Shown here: in pieces, positions 7,941-16,536 of the stretch
Layout of the letters: each line of letters begins with the position of its first letter
How positions within the stretch are numbered: position 1 is the first letter of the stretch
NCBI GenBank assembly: GCA_022592445.1
Contig: JABYQR010000574.1
Coordinates: forward strand, 1-18,704
DNA from: Cytidiella melzeri
Taxonomy: Eukaryota > Basidiomycota > Agaricomycetes > Polyporales > Irpicaceae
Length of the DNA stretch: 18,704 nucleotides
Direction: 5' to 3'
Made by a program: the position numbers and the translations under genes
Notes under the pieces: model-generated
What the model was told of the DNA's origin: nothing
The model's input: the letters and a program-made list of their open reading frames with translations, nothing else
Database searches by the model: none

Positions 7941-10900
7941 CTAACACGGCGTACCTTCCTGCTCCCACTTTGCCATATCCAGACTGTATGATCCGTTGCG
8001 CAAAATCCACCGCACATCTTTCTCAATTTTGCCTCCTGGCTGAGATTTACCATGGAATATCTGCATCGGCCAACAGTCTGCCTCAGTCAGTACGCGGTAA
8101 TTGTGACTATCCACAGGTTTGCCGACATCAATCATCTTCCTTCTCGTCATGTTATATCGCTGTCAAATCTGGCGGATGTTGTCTTGAACACTTGCCATCG
8201 CGTGTCCAGTTTGTGTCTTCTTCACCTGCCCAAATTGACCCTCCGCCTTTCTCCACAAGAAGGAAGACAGCCCAAGCTTTGTCCAAAGCTCACGGAGAAG
8301 GTCGTTTGCAACTCCTTGATGCAGATGTAACTCAGCGCTGGTGAATGTTGACACTGCTTGGTGGGAACGTATTGCTGCAGGCAGGTTTGAAGGAATGGGC
8401 AGAAGGCTGTTTTCAAAAAACTCTTCAGTTTTGCTTGCCCATCCGGCGTTAGGGAAATTGGCCCTGAGTGCTGCAATACATTGGCCCATGACCGCTGTGT
8501 GATGGATTCTCCAACCTTCAATATCAGCCTGAAGATCACGTCGTGCCTTCTGGATCTCATTGTACAGCGTAGATTCTCTTGATAGAGATAACTGGTACTT
8601 CTCTGCCATGTCTCACAGCTCTTGTCTACAACACCATGAGCTACCTGTCAGACACGTAACTGTACACTTACTGGCACAACTCCAAGTCCATGGCATCTTT
8701 GATCACGAAGACCATGCCAGCATCAATGGTCTGTCTGTGGCTGGCACCTGCCGTTTGCCCGTCTTCTATCTCGCTATGTGGTCATTTGCTGCTACCAGTC
8801 TCTTCCTTGGCTTGCTGCATTGACGCAATCACGTCGTGCAGTGTGGGTGCTGCGAGATTGCTATCAGCTAACACTCAGCAATACAAATAGGATACATACC
8901 TTTATCTTCCTCTGCGGCATATGGACTCTTCAGAATTCTCCGTCCAGCATCAGGTGTGATCACATCTCTGAGAAATTGCATTTCCTGCTCCCTCCAAGCT
9001 TGAAGGGGGGTATCCTCGGACGTGAGTGTAGACTCCAACTCTCGGAGCTGCTCAATGTTCTTGGCTTCTTCTGCAACAGCCTTCTTGTACTTTGTGCCTA
9101 ATTGTTCTGATATATGGACATTTCTAGTGGTGAGCAAGTTCAAACAGATGTTCTATCCGTTGACTTACCAAGCCTAAACATCTTCTGAATGTTGAAGTCG
9201 GAGTAATGGAAGTTGAGTACGTCGATGTGGTGTCCTAATCCCATCTCCCGTATAGAGCGTGCAAGTTGAAACATAACACTCCATCACCGCTCAGGCAATT
9301 CGCCATCTGTATCTGCACCACCTGGCATATAGCGGAATGAGTTAAGCGTGCGGCATGGTCCTGTGTGCGCATTCTCATGCCACTTGGGGATCAGACGCAA
9401 GATCTGAGGCCACTGTTCAGGTGACTCTCCCAGGGCTGCAATCCGTTGCGTCCAATTGATGCCGTACTTGCATGCGACGTCGTAAGATTCCATGAGCAGT
9501 CTGAGGTTGCAGTATCGAGGAGAGATGCAGGCAATCATTGCATAGTCAACATGTACAAATCTGTGCAAGCAGTGACGGTAAATTTCAGTACAATTCATTT
9601 AGATTGTCACCACATACTTTTTGCCTCTATCTAGATCGACAGTGCCGGTGGGTAACACATATTTCATGACGCGTACAGTTTAAAGAAAGTTGTCCTGAGT
9701 ACTTCTTCCCAGAGTATCGGTCTTTCAAGGCCTCAAATTTGCTACAAATATATGTCTGAACGTGTGTAAGTATAGCATGTAGAGGCCGGCAGTCATTCTC
9801 ACCTTGCAATCCAGCTCAGGATGAGCCTTGACTCTCCTCTTGCATTCTTCATGCTTCTTGATGTCAGCGTAATACGCTGCACCTTCGGTAAGTGCCACAT
9901 CCAATTCATCCATCTTCTTGTCGTGCTGATTCAAGCTGAAGTTTCCATCTTTCCCATAGTGTAACGCATCCAAATACCTTTGGAGTCACAGTCAATTTCT
10001 GATGACTATGCAAGCATGTAGCTCTTACCGTTTGTCAAGAGGCCGCTCTCTCCAAGTTGGGTCCATGTTGATCCCGGGCTGAGGACACGCTGGACAGAGA
10101 ACTGCCAGCGAACCTGATGGAATATTGCGAGACACGCTCAGCCCATTCCATTTCAGTAAACATAGGTACTGATAGTGGTGGCTGGCCCTCATAAATTCTT
10201 GATAACAATCCTGTAGGTTGTAAGCACAGGCATCAGCACGAGCACTTGGGTTCCATAACATACAAAGTTCTCGTACCTTGACGTCGTTGCCACACGGGTT
10301 GTTGGTCAGATGCCTCAAAGTCCCCAAATAATCGTATGCGGACACCTTTGACTGGAGGGTGAGCTGCTGGAAGAATTGCAATGCTTGCAACGTAAACACT
10401 GTGCACGTCCGCAAATATGTGGATGGCCACATCTGCGCTGAAAGGAATTGTAGAGGTTGAGCCTTGGGTGTGAAGGAATGTGCAGGGGCACAGCGGCAGT
10501 ATTGAACATGAACGTCCTGAACACCTGTGACATTAACCACTGTAATCCGCGAGATTGGATCATTCTGCTTCTCTGTAGGGATGCTAGGGCAATTGCCGCT
10601 GTGATGGCCAAGTTGAATGATGAAGCCAAGGTCCATGAGCGTGCATCGTTTAAAGAAACCTCTGTTCCAGTGCTCAAGAAAATGCAGCGGCAAGGATTGA
10701 TGTGACTGAATGATACAAGAACAGCATATCAGAGGCGCAGCTGTACATTCTCGGCATCAGTAGGTAGCCATCGCATTGTTGTTACCGCAATTACTGCATA
10801 CACTGCCCACTTCTGGTGCCACCTCCAGCTCGTGCATGATGTCCAAGAATGGCTGAGCCCATTCATTGAGGAAGTCATCTGTCAGCTCGTGAGGTGTCTG

Positions 10901-11210
10901 AGCGTTGAAAGTATTCAGCTATGGCGAGTAAGACATGAGGAAGACTCACCTTTCCTCCCTTCCTCAATGGTGTCTCATCGCTTCCAGGCGCTACACTCCC
11001 TAAACCAACTGCGTCTGCTTGTTGCGGAGCAGGTAGTAGACTGGGTGATTGGGTGAAGTCCAAGCGGGCGGTAGGTGCTTGCTGAGCTTTGCGTGGCGTA
11101 AGGTAATGAGTATCACATTCACCTCCCGCATAGATTGAGGTTGTCGGTGTGCCGTTAGGAATGACCTCGCCGCCAGTAGGCTTGAATTTCTGTCTCTTGA
11201 GGGGCTTCAT
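7941..11210 (-). pseudogene. KDZ-family transposase, 9 exons, decayed
   Basis: KDZ transposases are DDE-type cut-and-paste enzymes common in Agaricomycetes. Exons (minus): 11210-10950, 10897-10277, 10210-10029, 9977-9803, 9755-9618, 9560-9169, 9106-8900, 8849-8672, 8625-7941. All introns are GT-AG, 46-66 bp, and every junction keeps phase, giving about 945 codons. Domains in order: zinc-binding CxxC cluster (CSNC near residue 121, then CREC and CCSC), the PLHFLEHW segment, PGELAVLCPACP-type box (here GSLAVLCPACPQPGINM), DGNF with catalytic Asp near 365, SYDVAC with Asp near 486, DGELPER with Glu near 546, then a helical C-terminus ending in the usual RWI-like segment. The acidic triad is intact. 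Inactivating changes: TGA at 10757-10759, 9284-9286, 8782-8784, 8613-8615 and 8163-8165, and one extra base near 9655, just before the GTVDLDRG motif. The start at 11210 is the best guess; the frame is open to ATG 11450. I did not find the element's terminal inverted repeats. Confidence 0.9.
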
Positions 11211-11505
11211 AATGCGGAGTAGGTGGCTGTAGATGAGTTCTGGAGGGTGAAGTTGTGGGTAGGCACGTAATAGTAGCAATGAAACACAACTCACTGGTAC
11301 AAAAGAAAAGTTTGGGCCACTGGACGTATCATTCAAATCTATATTGTCCGAGAGTGGCTGAAACAATATATGATTGTAGCCCGTAGTGGCCGCCATGGCC
11401 ATTGGAAGGTACTCGCCCGGCATCAACACATGCAAGGGACGGGTGAGCACAAGAGACAGCTAGGGGCGGCAAGCATAGATGGTGTAGCGTGCATACAAGT
11501 CGGTA
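11211..11505. other. Upstream flank of the KDZ gene
   Basis: The minus-strand frame of KDZ exon 1 stays open from 11210 back to an ATG at 11450, so part of this could be coding or contain an extra first exon. I see no clear TATA box or transposon terminus. It ends where the Tigger/pogo element begins. Confidence 0.4.
11504..11505 (+). repeat. TA target-site duplication, left copy
   Basis: TA directly precedes the terminal inverted repeat CAGTTGACTCTC and is repeated at 12918-12919, as expected of Tc1/mariner-pogo superfamily insertions. Confidence 0.75.
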
Positions 11506-11531
11506 CAGTTGACTCTCTCTTAACCCATACC
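11506..11531 (+). repeat. 26-bp terminal inverted repeat, left
   Basis: It begins CAGTTGACTCTCTC and ends AACCCATACC. It is identical in reverse complement to 12892-12917. Confidence 0.85.
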
Positions 11532-11620
11532 CCTCCGTGGACACAAAAAGGTATGGGTTATGGGGTTTATGGGTTACGAGGAAGTTCCCACAATAAGCGC
11601 CCATCAGTCGTCAAAAAAAT

Positions 11621-12093
11621 TCAAGTGCCTGAGTACACCATGTAGAGGCTAGACACAACATAGTAGCTGATACACGAAGTGTTACTAGATGTGGTATGAG
11701 CAAATGGAAACCATTTAGTGAAGTAAGAAGTAATCAAAGTGGGGACTGTCGCGCGAGACCTGTCCAAGCGAAGTTGCCGGCGGAAACTAGCTAACAAAGA
11801 TTCCATCTTGCGCGCATCTGGGTCATTGGTGTCGCGTACATAGCTCTCAATGAGGGCGGCAGCTTGGAGGACTTCGTTGTAAGTGGGACCTGGCCCGGGA
11901 TGAAAAGCTGTGTCATCGTCAACATTGTCATCACCTCCGTTGATAATCGTGTCTTCCTGCGCTGTTTGAGACTTGATGACGGCTGCGTAGATTTACTCCT
12001 CTGTGCTCTCCATGGTAGCCTCGATACCCTCCTCCACCAGATTGAGAAGGTTCTCAATATCCGTCCGATTGTCCCTCCGGAGAACACCGTGTT
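11621..12093 (-). pseudogene. Tigger/pogo transposase C-terminal fragment
   Basis: Read on the minus strand one frame gives …NRTDIENLLNLVEEGI…, a TAA at 11993-11995, then …INGGDDNVDDDTAF…, …EVLQAAALIESYVRD… and …LLASFRRQLRLDR…TSYF, ending at a stop at 11621. An acidic DDxVDDD stretch followed by an 'EVLQAA…I..Y…LL..F.RQ.RL…TDYF' helix is typical of the C-terminus of basidiomycete tigger-type proteins. The catalytic domain is absent. The match to the surrounding TIR and TA signature supports both calls. Confidence 0.7.
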
Positions 12094-12096
12094 GGA

Positions 12097-12345
12097 GGAC
12101 TCCGGTAGCAGATGCTCCGCTACTGTGTCTAAGAATGTGTGTTGTAGGTCGTCGTCGAGGTGTTGGTGCTGGCCGAGGACTCAGGTAGCAGATTCTCCGC
12201 TACCGTGAGGTTATGGAGATGAGGAGGAGGTACAGCTGGTGGTGGAAGACTCCGGCAGCAGATGCTGCGCTGCCGTGAGGTTATGGAGAGGAGGAGGTGG
12301 TAAAGCCGGTGTTGGAGGACTCCGGTAGCAGATGCTCTGCTACCG
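12097..12345 (+). repeat. 70-bp tandem array of palindromic hairpins (four units)
   Basis: Units start at 12097 (80 bp), 12177 (70 bp), 12247 (70 bp) and 12317 (partial). Each holds a stem-loop of the form CGGYAGC-agatgctcc-GCTRCCG followed by a GA-rich linker 'gaggttatggagatgaggagg'. Stems are GGTAGC/GCTACC in units 2 and 4 and CGGCAGC/GCTGCCG in unit 3, so both arms changed together. Unit 1 has a weaker 5-bp stem. A 70-bp period is not a multiple of three, which argues against a repeated protein domain. Confidence 0.75.
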
Positions 12346-12700
12346 TGAGTTGGAATGTGGGTGGTTGATGGTCGTGGTGGTTTATCCAAAGAGATCCAGT
12401 AACTCGACGTGGCAAATAGATTCGCCGACGAGAGCACCAGAGAGAAAAGGAGGAAGGAGGCTAGGCTCGTTGGAATGGGTGGTAGTGATGTTGGTAGTGA
12501 TGAGAGCAAAGATAAAGGGAGTAGGAGTGGTAGTGGTGGTGGTGGTGGGGGGGTGGGGGGTGGGGGCATTGCAGGAGGTGGAGGTGGTGTGGTCGCCATG
12601 GTCCGTGGTGGTGGCAGCAAGAGCGGTTCGGGCACCTGAGAAATGTTGGGTGCTCACGAAATTAGCACCGCCGCCTGCGTAGAATGTCCCGCTCGCATCA
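12346..12700 (-). other. Pro/Thr-rich low-complexity segment carried in the Tigger element
   Basis: On the minus strand it begins right after 'cgcag' with GCGGCGG and can be read as …QHFSGARTALAATTT…, a Thr-rich stretch, then …ALVGESICHVELLD. The same order (QHFSGAQTTLAATTT … PLVGESICHVELLD) is found at 13186-13517 on the plus strand. Overlapping ORFs in several frames (up to 168 codons) reflect the low complexity. I do not recognise a protein family. It may be a captured host or transposon exon. Confidence 0.5.
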
Positions 12701-12891
12701 AGATTTTTTGACGTGGATAAGTGAATAATGTGTTACATTGGAAAATTCAAGGTAAAAAGTATGGGTTTTGAACATCAAAAAGGTATGGGTTATGGGTTAT
12801 GGGGGAGTTATGGGTTTTTGGTCAACTTTGGCAGGGAACTGACTCGGTGGATTGAAAAAAGTATGGGTTATGGCAATTATGGGTTATGAGA

Positions 12892-12917
12892 GGTATGGGT
12901 TAAGAGAGAGTCAACTG
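12892..12917 (-). repeat. 26-bp terminal inverted repeat, right
   Basis: Reverse complement of 11506-11531; followed by the TA duplication at 12918-12919. Confidence 0.85.
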
Positions 12918-12919
12918 TA
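12918..12919 (+). repeat. TA target-site duplication, right copy
   Basis: Partner of 11504-11505. Confidence 0.75.
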
Positions 12920-12984
12920 TGAGCTTGTACGTCTTTCATATGCAATTGTACTCTACGTAAGGTTCATAGAATCCTCTTTTAATA

Positions 12985-13105
12985 AAGCAAAACGCGGTCA
13001 AACGCGTGAGCCCCACCGCGACATAAACGCGCCACCATAAAAATGTGTGCTGATTGGCTGCATCACAGCCCACGTGACAGAGTGACAAGCGCTATGACGT
13101 AGGCA
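12985..13105. promoter_or_regulatory. Promoter-like cluster of AAACGCG, CCAAT-type and E-box motifs
   Basis: AAACGCG occurs three times (12990, 13000, 13025), once as part of ACGCGT, which fungal MBF-type cell-cycle factors bind. GATTGG (inverse CCAAT box) is at 13052-13057, a CACGTGAC E-box at 13071, and TGACGTAGG near 13095. Such a cluster within 120 bp suggests a regulatory region for transcription to the right (toward 13190) or a remnant of one. No linked gene is clear, so function is inferred. Confidence 0.35.
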
Positions 13106-13185
13106 AAAAGCAGAAACTACTGATTCACCGATTTCAGGACGCCACCTGCATCACAGCAACAGCCGCTCTATCCGAATAAGGAGAC

Positions 13186-13517
13186 CGTTGATTGCAGGCG
13201 GCGGCACTGATTTTGTGAGCGCCCAACATTTCTCAGGCGCCCAAACCACTCTCGCTGCCACCACCACGTACCACAGCGACCACACCACTCCTCCTCCTCC
13301 TGCAACGCCCCCACACCCCCCCACCACAACCACGACCACCACTACTCCCACTATGCTTTTCTTTGCTCCTCTCGTTGGTGAATCTATTTGCCACGTCGAG
13401 TTACTGGATAAACCACCACAACCATCAACCATCCACATTCCAACTCACGGTAGCGGAGCATCTGCTGCCGGAGTCCTCCACCACCAGCTGTACCTCCTCC
13501 TCATCTCCATAACCTCA
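13186..13517 (+). repeat. Inverted second copy of the segment carried in the Tigger element
   Basis: The reverse complement of this stretch follows 12190-12690, beginning at the same 'gcaggcggcgg' point and ending at the first hairpin linker (…ccataacctcac). It contains one hairpin unit (13448-13470) instead of four, and a shorter Thr-rich part. A plus-strand ORF (13188-13562, 124 codons) reads through it with QHFSGA, Thr-rich and ESICHVELLD elements. Its flanks differ from those of the first copy, so it moved or was copied as a discrete block. Confidence 0.7.
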
Positions 13518-13519
13518 CC

Positions 13520-14440
13520 CCATTTGTGCAATTATACCTCGGTATACCAGCTCAAAATCTAGCGGGGAATTTCCCGGTGTTCTTCAACAGACTCGTCCAA
13601 AGCGCAACTAGTCATACGCGTCATGCGTCATGTAGTGTCATACGCTGCCCAAGGCACGCTGTCTTAGCCTTGACCACATTTTCAGAGGTTTTCCGATGCG
13701 GGCTTATCAGCTATGAAGTGTGTCTAGTCATTTTGCAATGCAACCTTTCTCTCATCCTCTGCTTTCCCAGAGAAAACTTGATCACAGCCAACTCCTCTCG
13801 GGAGGCTTGTCATTCCCCAAATGACTTGCCCATTGTCCATCTGCTTATCTGCCCAGCAGTTGTGGAGTACTGCATCGTTCAAGGGGGTGTTGACAGTGTT
13901 GTAGGGTGAATCAGAAGGGCCCGCATTGAGGGAGCACAAAGGTGAGTGGCTTACCTGTATGTACTCGTGGAGTTGCTCGCTCTTGCAGCTTTTCAAACAG
14001 ATCAAGCTCACCTACTTTGTGTTGTGCAGTTCCTCCCCTTCCCCACGCACGTTTTGCAAGTTCGCAATAGCTCCTACCTGCATCCTTGACCACTTCGGTT
14101 GTACCCCATCATTGACAAGGTTGTGTCGTCACCGCCAATGTCGACGCCAAGGATGCCACTCAGAATTATCCTGTCATTGCCACACCCCCTTCATACCCCA
14201 CCATAGCCTCACGGTAGCGGAGCATCTGCTGCCGGAGTACTTCACCACTGCCCCCACATTTTCCAACGCAACAGGAATGCTTTATTGGACTTTTTCATCC
14301 ATTCGCTCTGTCGATGTCAACCTTCATTTTACCTAGCACTAAGTCAATTGCCTTATCATCTTGACGCTGGAGATCTAGTGAGGGAAAGGTTGCCTCAGCG
14401 GATTGTTGCCCTCCAAAGGTAAGTGCCATGGCTGCGCAGC
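13520..14440 (-). other. Degenerate coding-like region, not recognised
   Basis: On the minus strand several stretches look protein-like: ALTFGGQQSAEATFPSL (about 14440-14390), ELAKRAWGRGG and ELDLFEKLQERATP (14070-13990), and LHNCWADKQMDNGQ with GMTSLPRGVG (13870-13790). They lie in different frames or behind stops; a possible donor (gtaagcc, about 13958) and acceptor (gatgcag, about 13874) could join the second and third stretch. I do not recognise a family. A single copy of the hairpin (14212-14234) sits in the middle. Probably a decayed gene or transposon fragment. Confidence 0.35.
14212..14234 (-). repeat. Isolated copy of the CGGYAGC hairpin
   Basis: CGGTAGC at 14212-14218 pairs with GCTGCCG at 14228-14234 (one G·T pair), with the same loop as in the 12.1 kb array and the same 'cctca' before it. 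Confidence 0.7.
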
Positions 14441-14830
14441 CATATTTGTTCATCTCATTTACATCTTCATCAGCTTAGCCTAGTCCTTTTCGTCTCGCAC
14501 CATTGGCCGTGCAGAGGCGCGATGGATGCACGTGATTGGTCCTCCCTGCTGGCCATGACCAATCCTAGCAACAATACACAGGCCAAGGCTCAGTTCCCGT
14601 CGATGCATGGCCTCCCGCTTTGCTTTTGACCATCCCTCCCGCTTTGCTTTTGACCGTCAGGCTGAGCTGGGGCTGGCCACATCTGGATACATAAACACAC
14701 CAGTGGACAACAGAACAATTCAACTACTAATCTTCCAACTCCCGCCGGCCCCCCCTATATTGTGTTCTCTGAGCCATGCCACAGCCCAAGTGATTCATCA
14801 AAGATGTCGAGAGAGATATTGACCAAGAGG
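14441..14830. other. Gene-less stretch with a 24-bp tandem duplication
   Basis: No gene is supported. At 14611-14634 and 14635-14658 a 24-bp unit (cctcccgctttgcttttgac plus ccatc/cgtc-type ends) is repeated head to tail with one mismatch. The 68- and 71-codon plus-strand ORFs here have no motifs. Confidence 0.55.
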
Positions 14831-15231
14831 TGTCACGACCATGCACACTTTTTCCTTTCTTTTCCTTTTATTTTCGTTATCCTACCTTCTCAATTTCCTT
14901 ATCTTATCTTATCGATGGTACATGGCTACTGCATGTGATCAAGTGCATGTGACAGACCGGTCACATGATCATAGAAGGTGCTGGAACATTGTGGAACATT
15001 GTAGAACATCGCACCATAGCACACCATACGTTCCCACAGCAGTGTTAGGAGTACAGACCCGGTACCAGGGGTCCTTGTCTGAGATGTATATAAACTCACC
15101 CTGTAGCTCCCTAAAGACCTCAGATTCTACCTCCTGGTCTTTAGGTGACGTCCACCTTGTACAAGTCTCATCACTTTGCTAATATATCCTGGTCTTTAGC
15201 TCATTGTCAGCTGATCCCTCGTCGTCGTGTC
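14831..15231 (+). mobile_element. LTR, family B, truncated by the family A element
   Basis: It starts TGTCACGACC after a change in sequence character. It shares short words with family A (cacatgat…, ctggaacattgtggaacat) and has a TATA box at about 15086-15094. A perfect 10-bp inverted repeat, CCTAAAGACC (15110-15119) and GGTCTTTAGG (15136-15145), lies just downstream in the expected transcript. It is cut at 15231, where the family A LTR begins. Its 3' end would lie beyond that element, outside the window. Confidence 0.5.
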
Positions 15232-15956
15232 TGTCACAGATTTTCAATGTTTCTACAAGACTTGCCTTACCAGGCAACGGTATTATTGGGAATATTTAAG
15301 CGCTTGTCAAGCGCTTATCCAGCGCTTATCCGGCGTCTATTTAGGCGCTTATCCAGCGCTTATCTGGCGCTTATCAGGCGCCTATTCCGGCGCTTATTCT
15401 CAGTGCCTATCAATTGATGCGCTGATGCGCCTTCTGTCTCTGATGCGCTGATGCGCTCCTTTCCTTATCTGTGTATCACATGATAGAACTCTCTGGAACC
15501 TTGTGGAACATGCTGGAACTATGATGTCATAGTATAGAACATTCCATTAGATGATGTCATAGTTCTTAGAACCTTCTGGAAAAGTCTAGCCTTGTCTTAG
15601 AACAAGCTAGAACAAGTCTAGCCTTGGAGCTGGGTCATGGGGTCAGGTCATGGGGACAATTGCTATTGGTTGATTATTGAAGTGGCACCACTAGGGCATA
15701 GGGCATGCTTAGTAAGGTAGATTACTTCGCTTACTCATGTAGGTATTAGGGGTCTTAAGGTAGTACCTGGGGTCCTCCCCTTCATGTATATATAAAGGCA
15801 CTCCTGAGGGCATATCCCCTCAGTCTTATCCACTCTGTTGATCAAGGACTACTTCGTACTTCCCAGTACTCACTCTCACCAACACTCTACTCTCTATCTC
15901 ACTATCTCCCCTTCAAGTTTAACAACTATCTGGTGAGTGTAACCTTAACTGTTACA
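15232..15956 (+). mobile_element. 5' LTR, family A, of the Ty3/gypsy-type element
   Basis: It starts TGTCACAG and ends CTGTTACA, 725 bp. TATA box at about 15786-15796, followed by cctcagtcttatcc, a likely start region. It is followed by the leader and ORFs of the element, and by TGGATAAGACTGCCCC at 15959-15974, a possible but unproven primer-binding site two bases inside. The adjoining pentamer GTGTC (15227-15231) should recur after the 3' LTR outside the window. Confidence 0.85.
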
Positions 15957-16025
15957 TTTGGATAAGACTGCCCCTACTCCCTCACGTCTCTGGACGTGCT
16001 GGAGGTTTCTTTCCCTTTCTTCTAG
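15933..16025 (+). other. Probable 93-bp leader intron across the LTR/internal boundary
   Basis: Donor GTGAGTGT at 15933 inside the LTR, acceptor tttccctttcttctag ending at 16025 after a long pyrimidine tract. LTR A copy 1 has an equivalent donor (ggtgagtag). The intron would include the LTR end and the possible primer-binding site, so a spliced RNA would be a messenger but not a template for reverse transcription. Confidence 0.5.
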
Positions 16026-16536
16026 GTCTTGTGCCTGTGCGTGGGCCCCTTTACAAATCCTCTAGACATAGAGGTAGCCGGACCATAGGCTTTAAGTGGT
16101 AGTCATGTCTAGGCTTTGCCTTGATGTGCACAACTTGAATCACCCTCTCGCCCGACGCTCCTAGAGCTGATCAGAGCAGGGGTTGGCATTATGCCAACAT
16201 GATGAAAGTGTGCCTCCCCACAGGCGATAGTGGAGTCTGGTGTCAGACAGCTCGTTATAAGAGCTAGACAACAGGACTAGAAACCCATGAGTGCCTAGGC
16301 ACGTAGACGGGTAACTTGTTCTGGCCGGACTTAGGGTCAGTGTAATACTGATCCGCCAACCATTTGCCGCATGGGTGGAACCATGACGGAGATCCTTACA
16401 CCACCGGACCTGGAGAGAGAGTCCAGGCCGACGCCGGCACTACCCCACGCACACACAGGACCTCTCCTTTATGGAGATTTTGTTCCGCACACCACTGAGC
16501 TGACAAGCTCATCACACTTTGTCACACACAGTCACC
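16026..16536 (+). promoter_or_regulatory. Structured leader of the retrotransposon with overlapping uORF
   Basis: At least nine short perfect stem-loops follow one another: 16059-16074, 16076-16091, 16111-16121, 16182-16198 (GTTGGCATTATGCCAAC), 16212-16225, 16235-16248, 16249-16265, 16291-16302 and 16337-16351. Several ATGs precede ORF1, and a 64-codon upstream ORF (16371-16565) overlaps the ORF1 start by 29 nt. Such a leader would hinder simple scanning and might serve packaging, internal initiation or shunting; all three are inference. Confidence 0.55.

Larger units (their letters stand above)
11506..12917 (-). mobile_element. Non-autonomous Tigger/pogo element, 1412 bp
   Basis: Both ends carry a perfect 26-bp inverted repeat (11506-11531 and 12892-12917) beginning CAGTTGACTCTC, flanked by TA. 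The octamer TATGGGTT, in both orientations, is repeated at least ten times just inside the ends (11521-11580 and 12756-12900), like subterminal binding sites. Inside, on the minus strand, lies only the C-terminal part of a Tigger/pogo transposase (11621-12093). The place where the DNA-binding and catalytic parts should be holds a hairpin tandem array and a Pro/Thr-rich segment that occurs again outside the element. It is therefore a deletion derivative carrying unrelated sequence. Confidence 0.8.

Noticed and set aside
12097..12345. A CRISPR array
   Set aside because: There are only four imperfect units, with near-identical linkers instead of unique spacers, in a eukaryotic transposon context.
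12129..12635. A Pro-rich 168-codon minus-strand ORF as a gene
   Set aside because: It reads through low-complexity CCA/CCT repeats and the hairpin array, whose 70-bp period does not keep frame.
7184..15956. One 8.8-kb LTR retrotransposon bounded by the two family A LTRs
   Set aside because: The interior holds unrelated elements on the opposite strand, the outer pentamers do not match, and the element's own ORFs lie to the right of the second LTR.
14831..15956. A single 1.1-kb LTR
   Set aside because: The direct repeat shared with copy 1 starts exactly at TGTCACAG (15232), and the left part has its own TATA box and LTR-like start.
16026..16370. A tRNA or hammerhead-type ribozyme in the structured leader
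   Set aside because: There is no T-loop or cloverleaf and no CUGANGA…GAAA core; only simple hairpins are visible.
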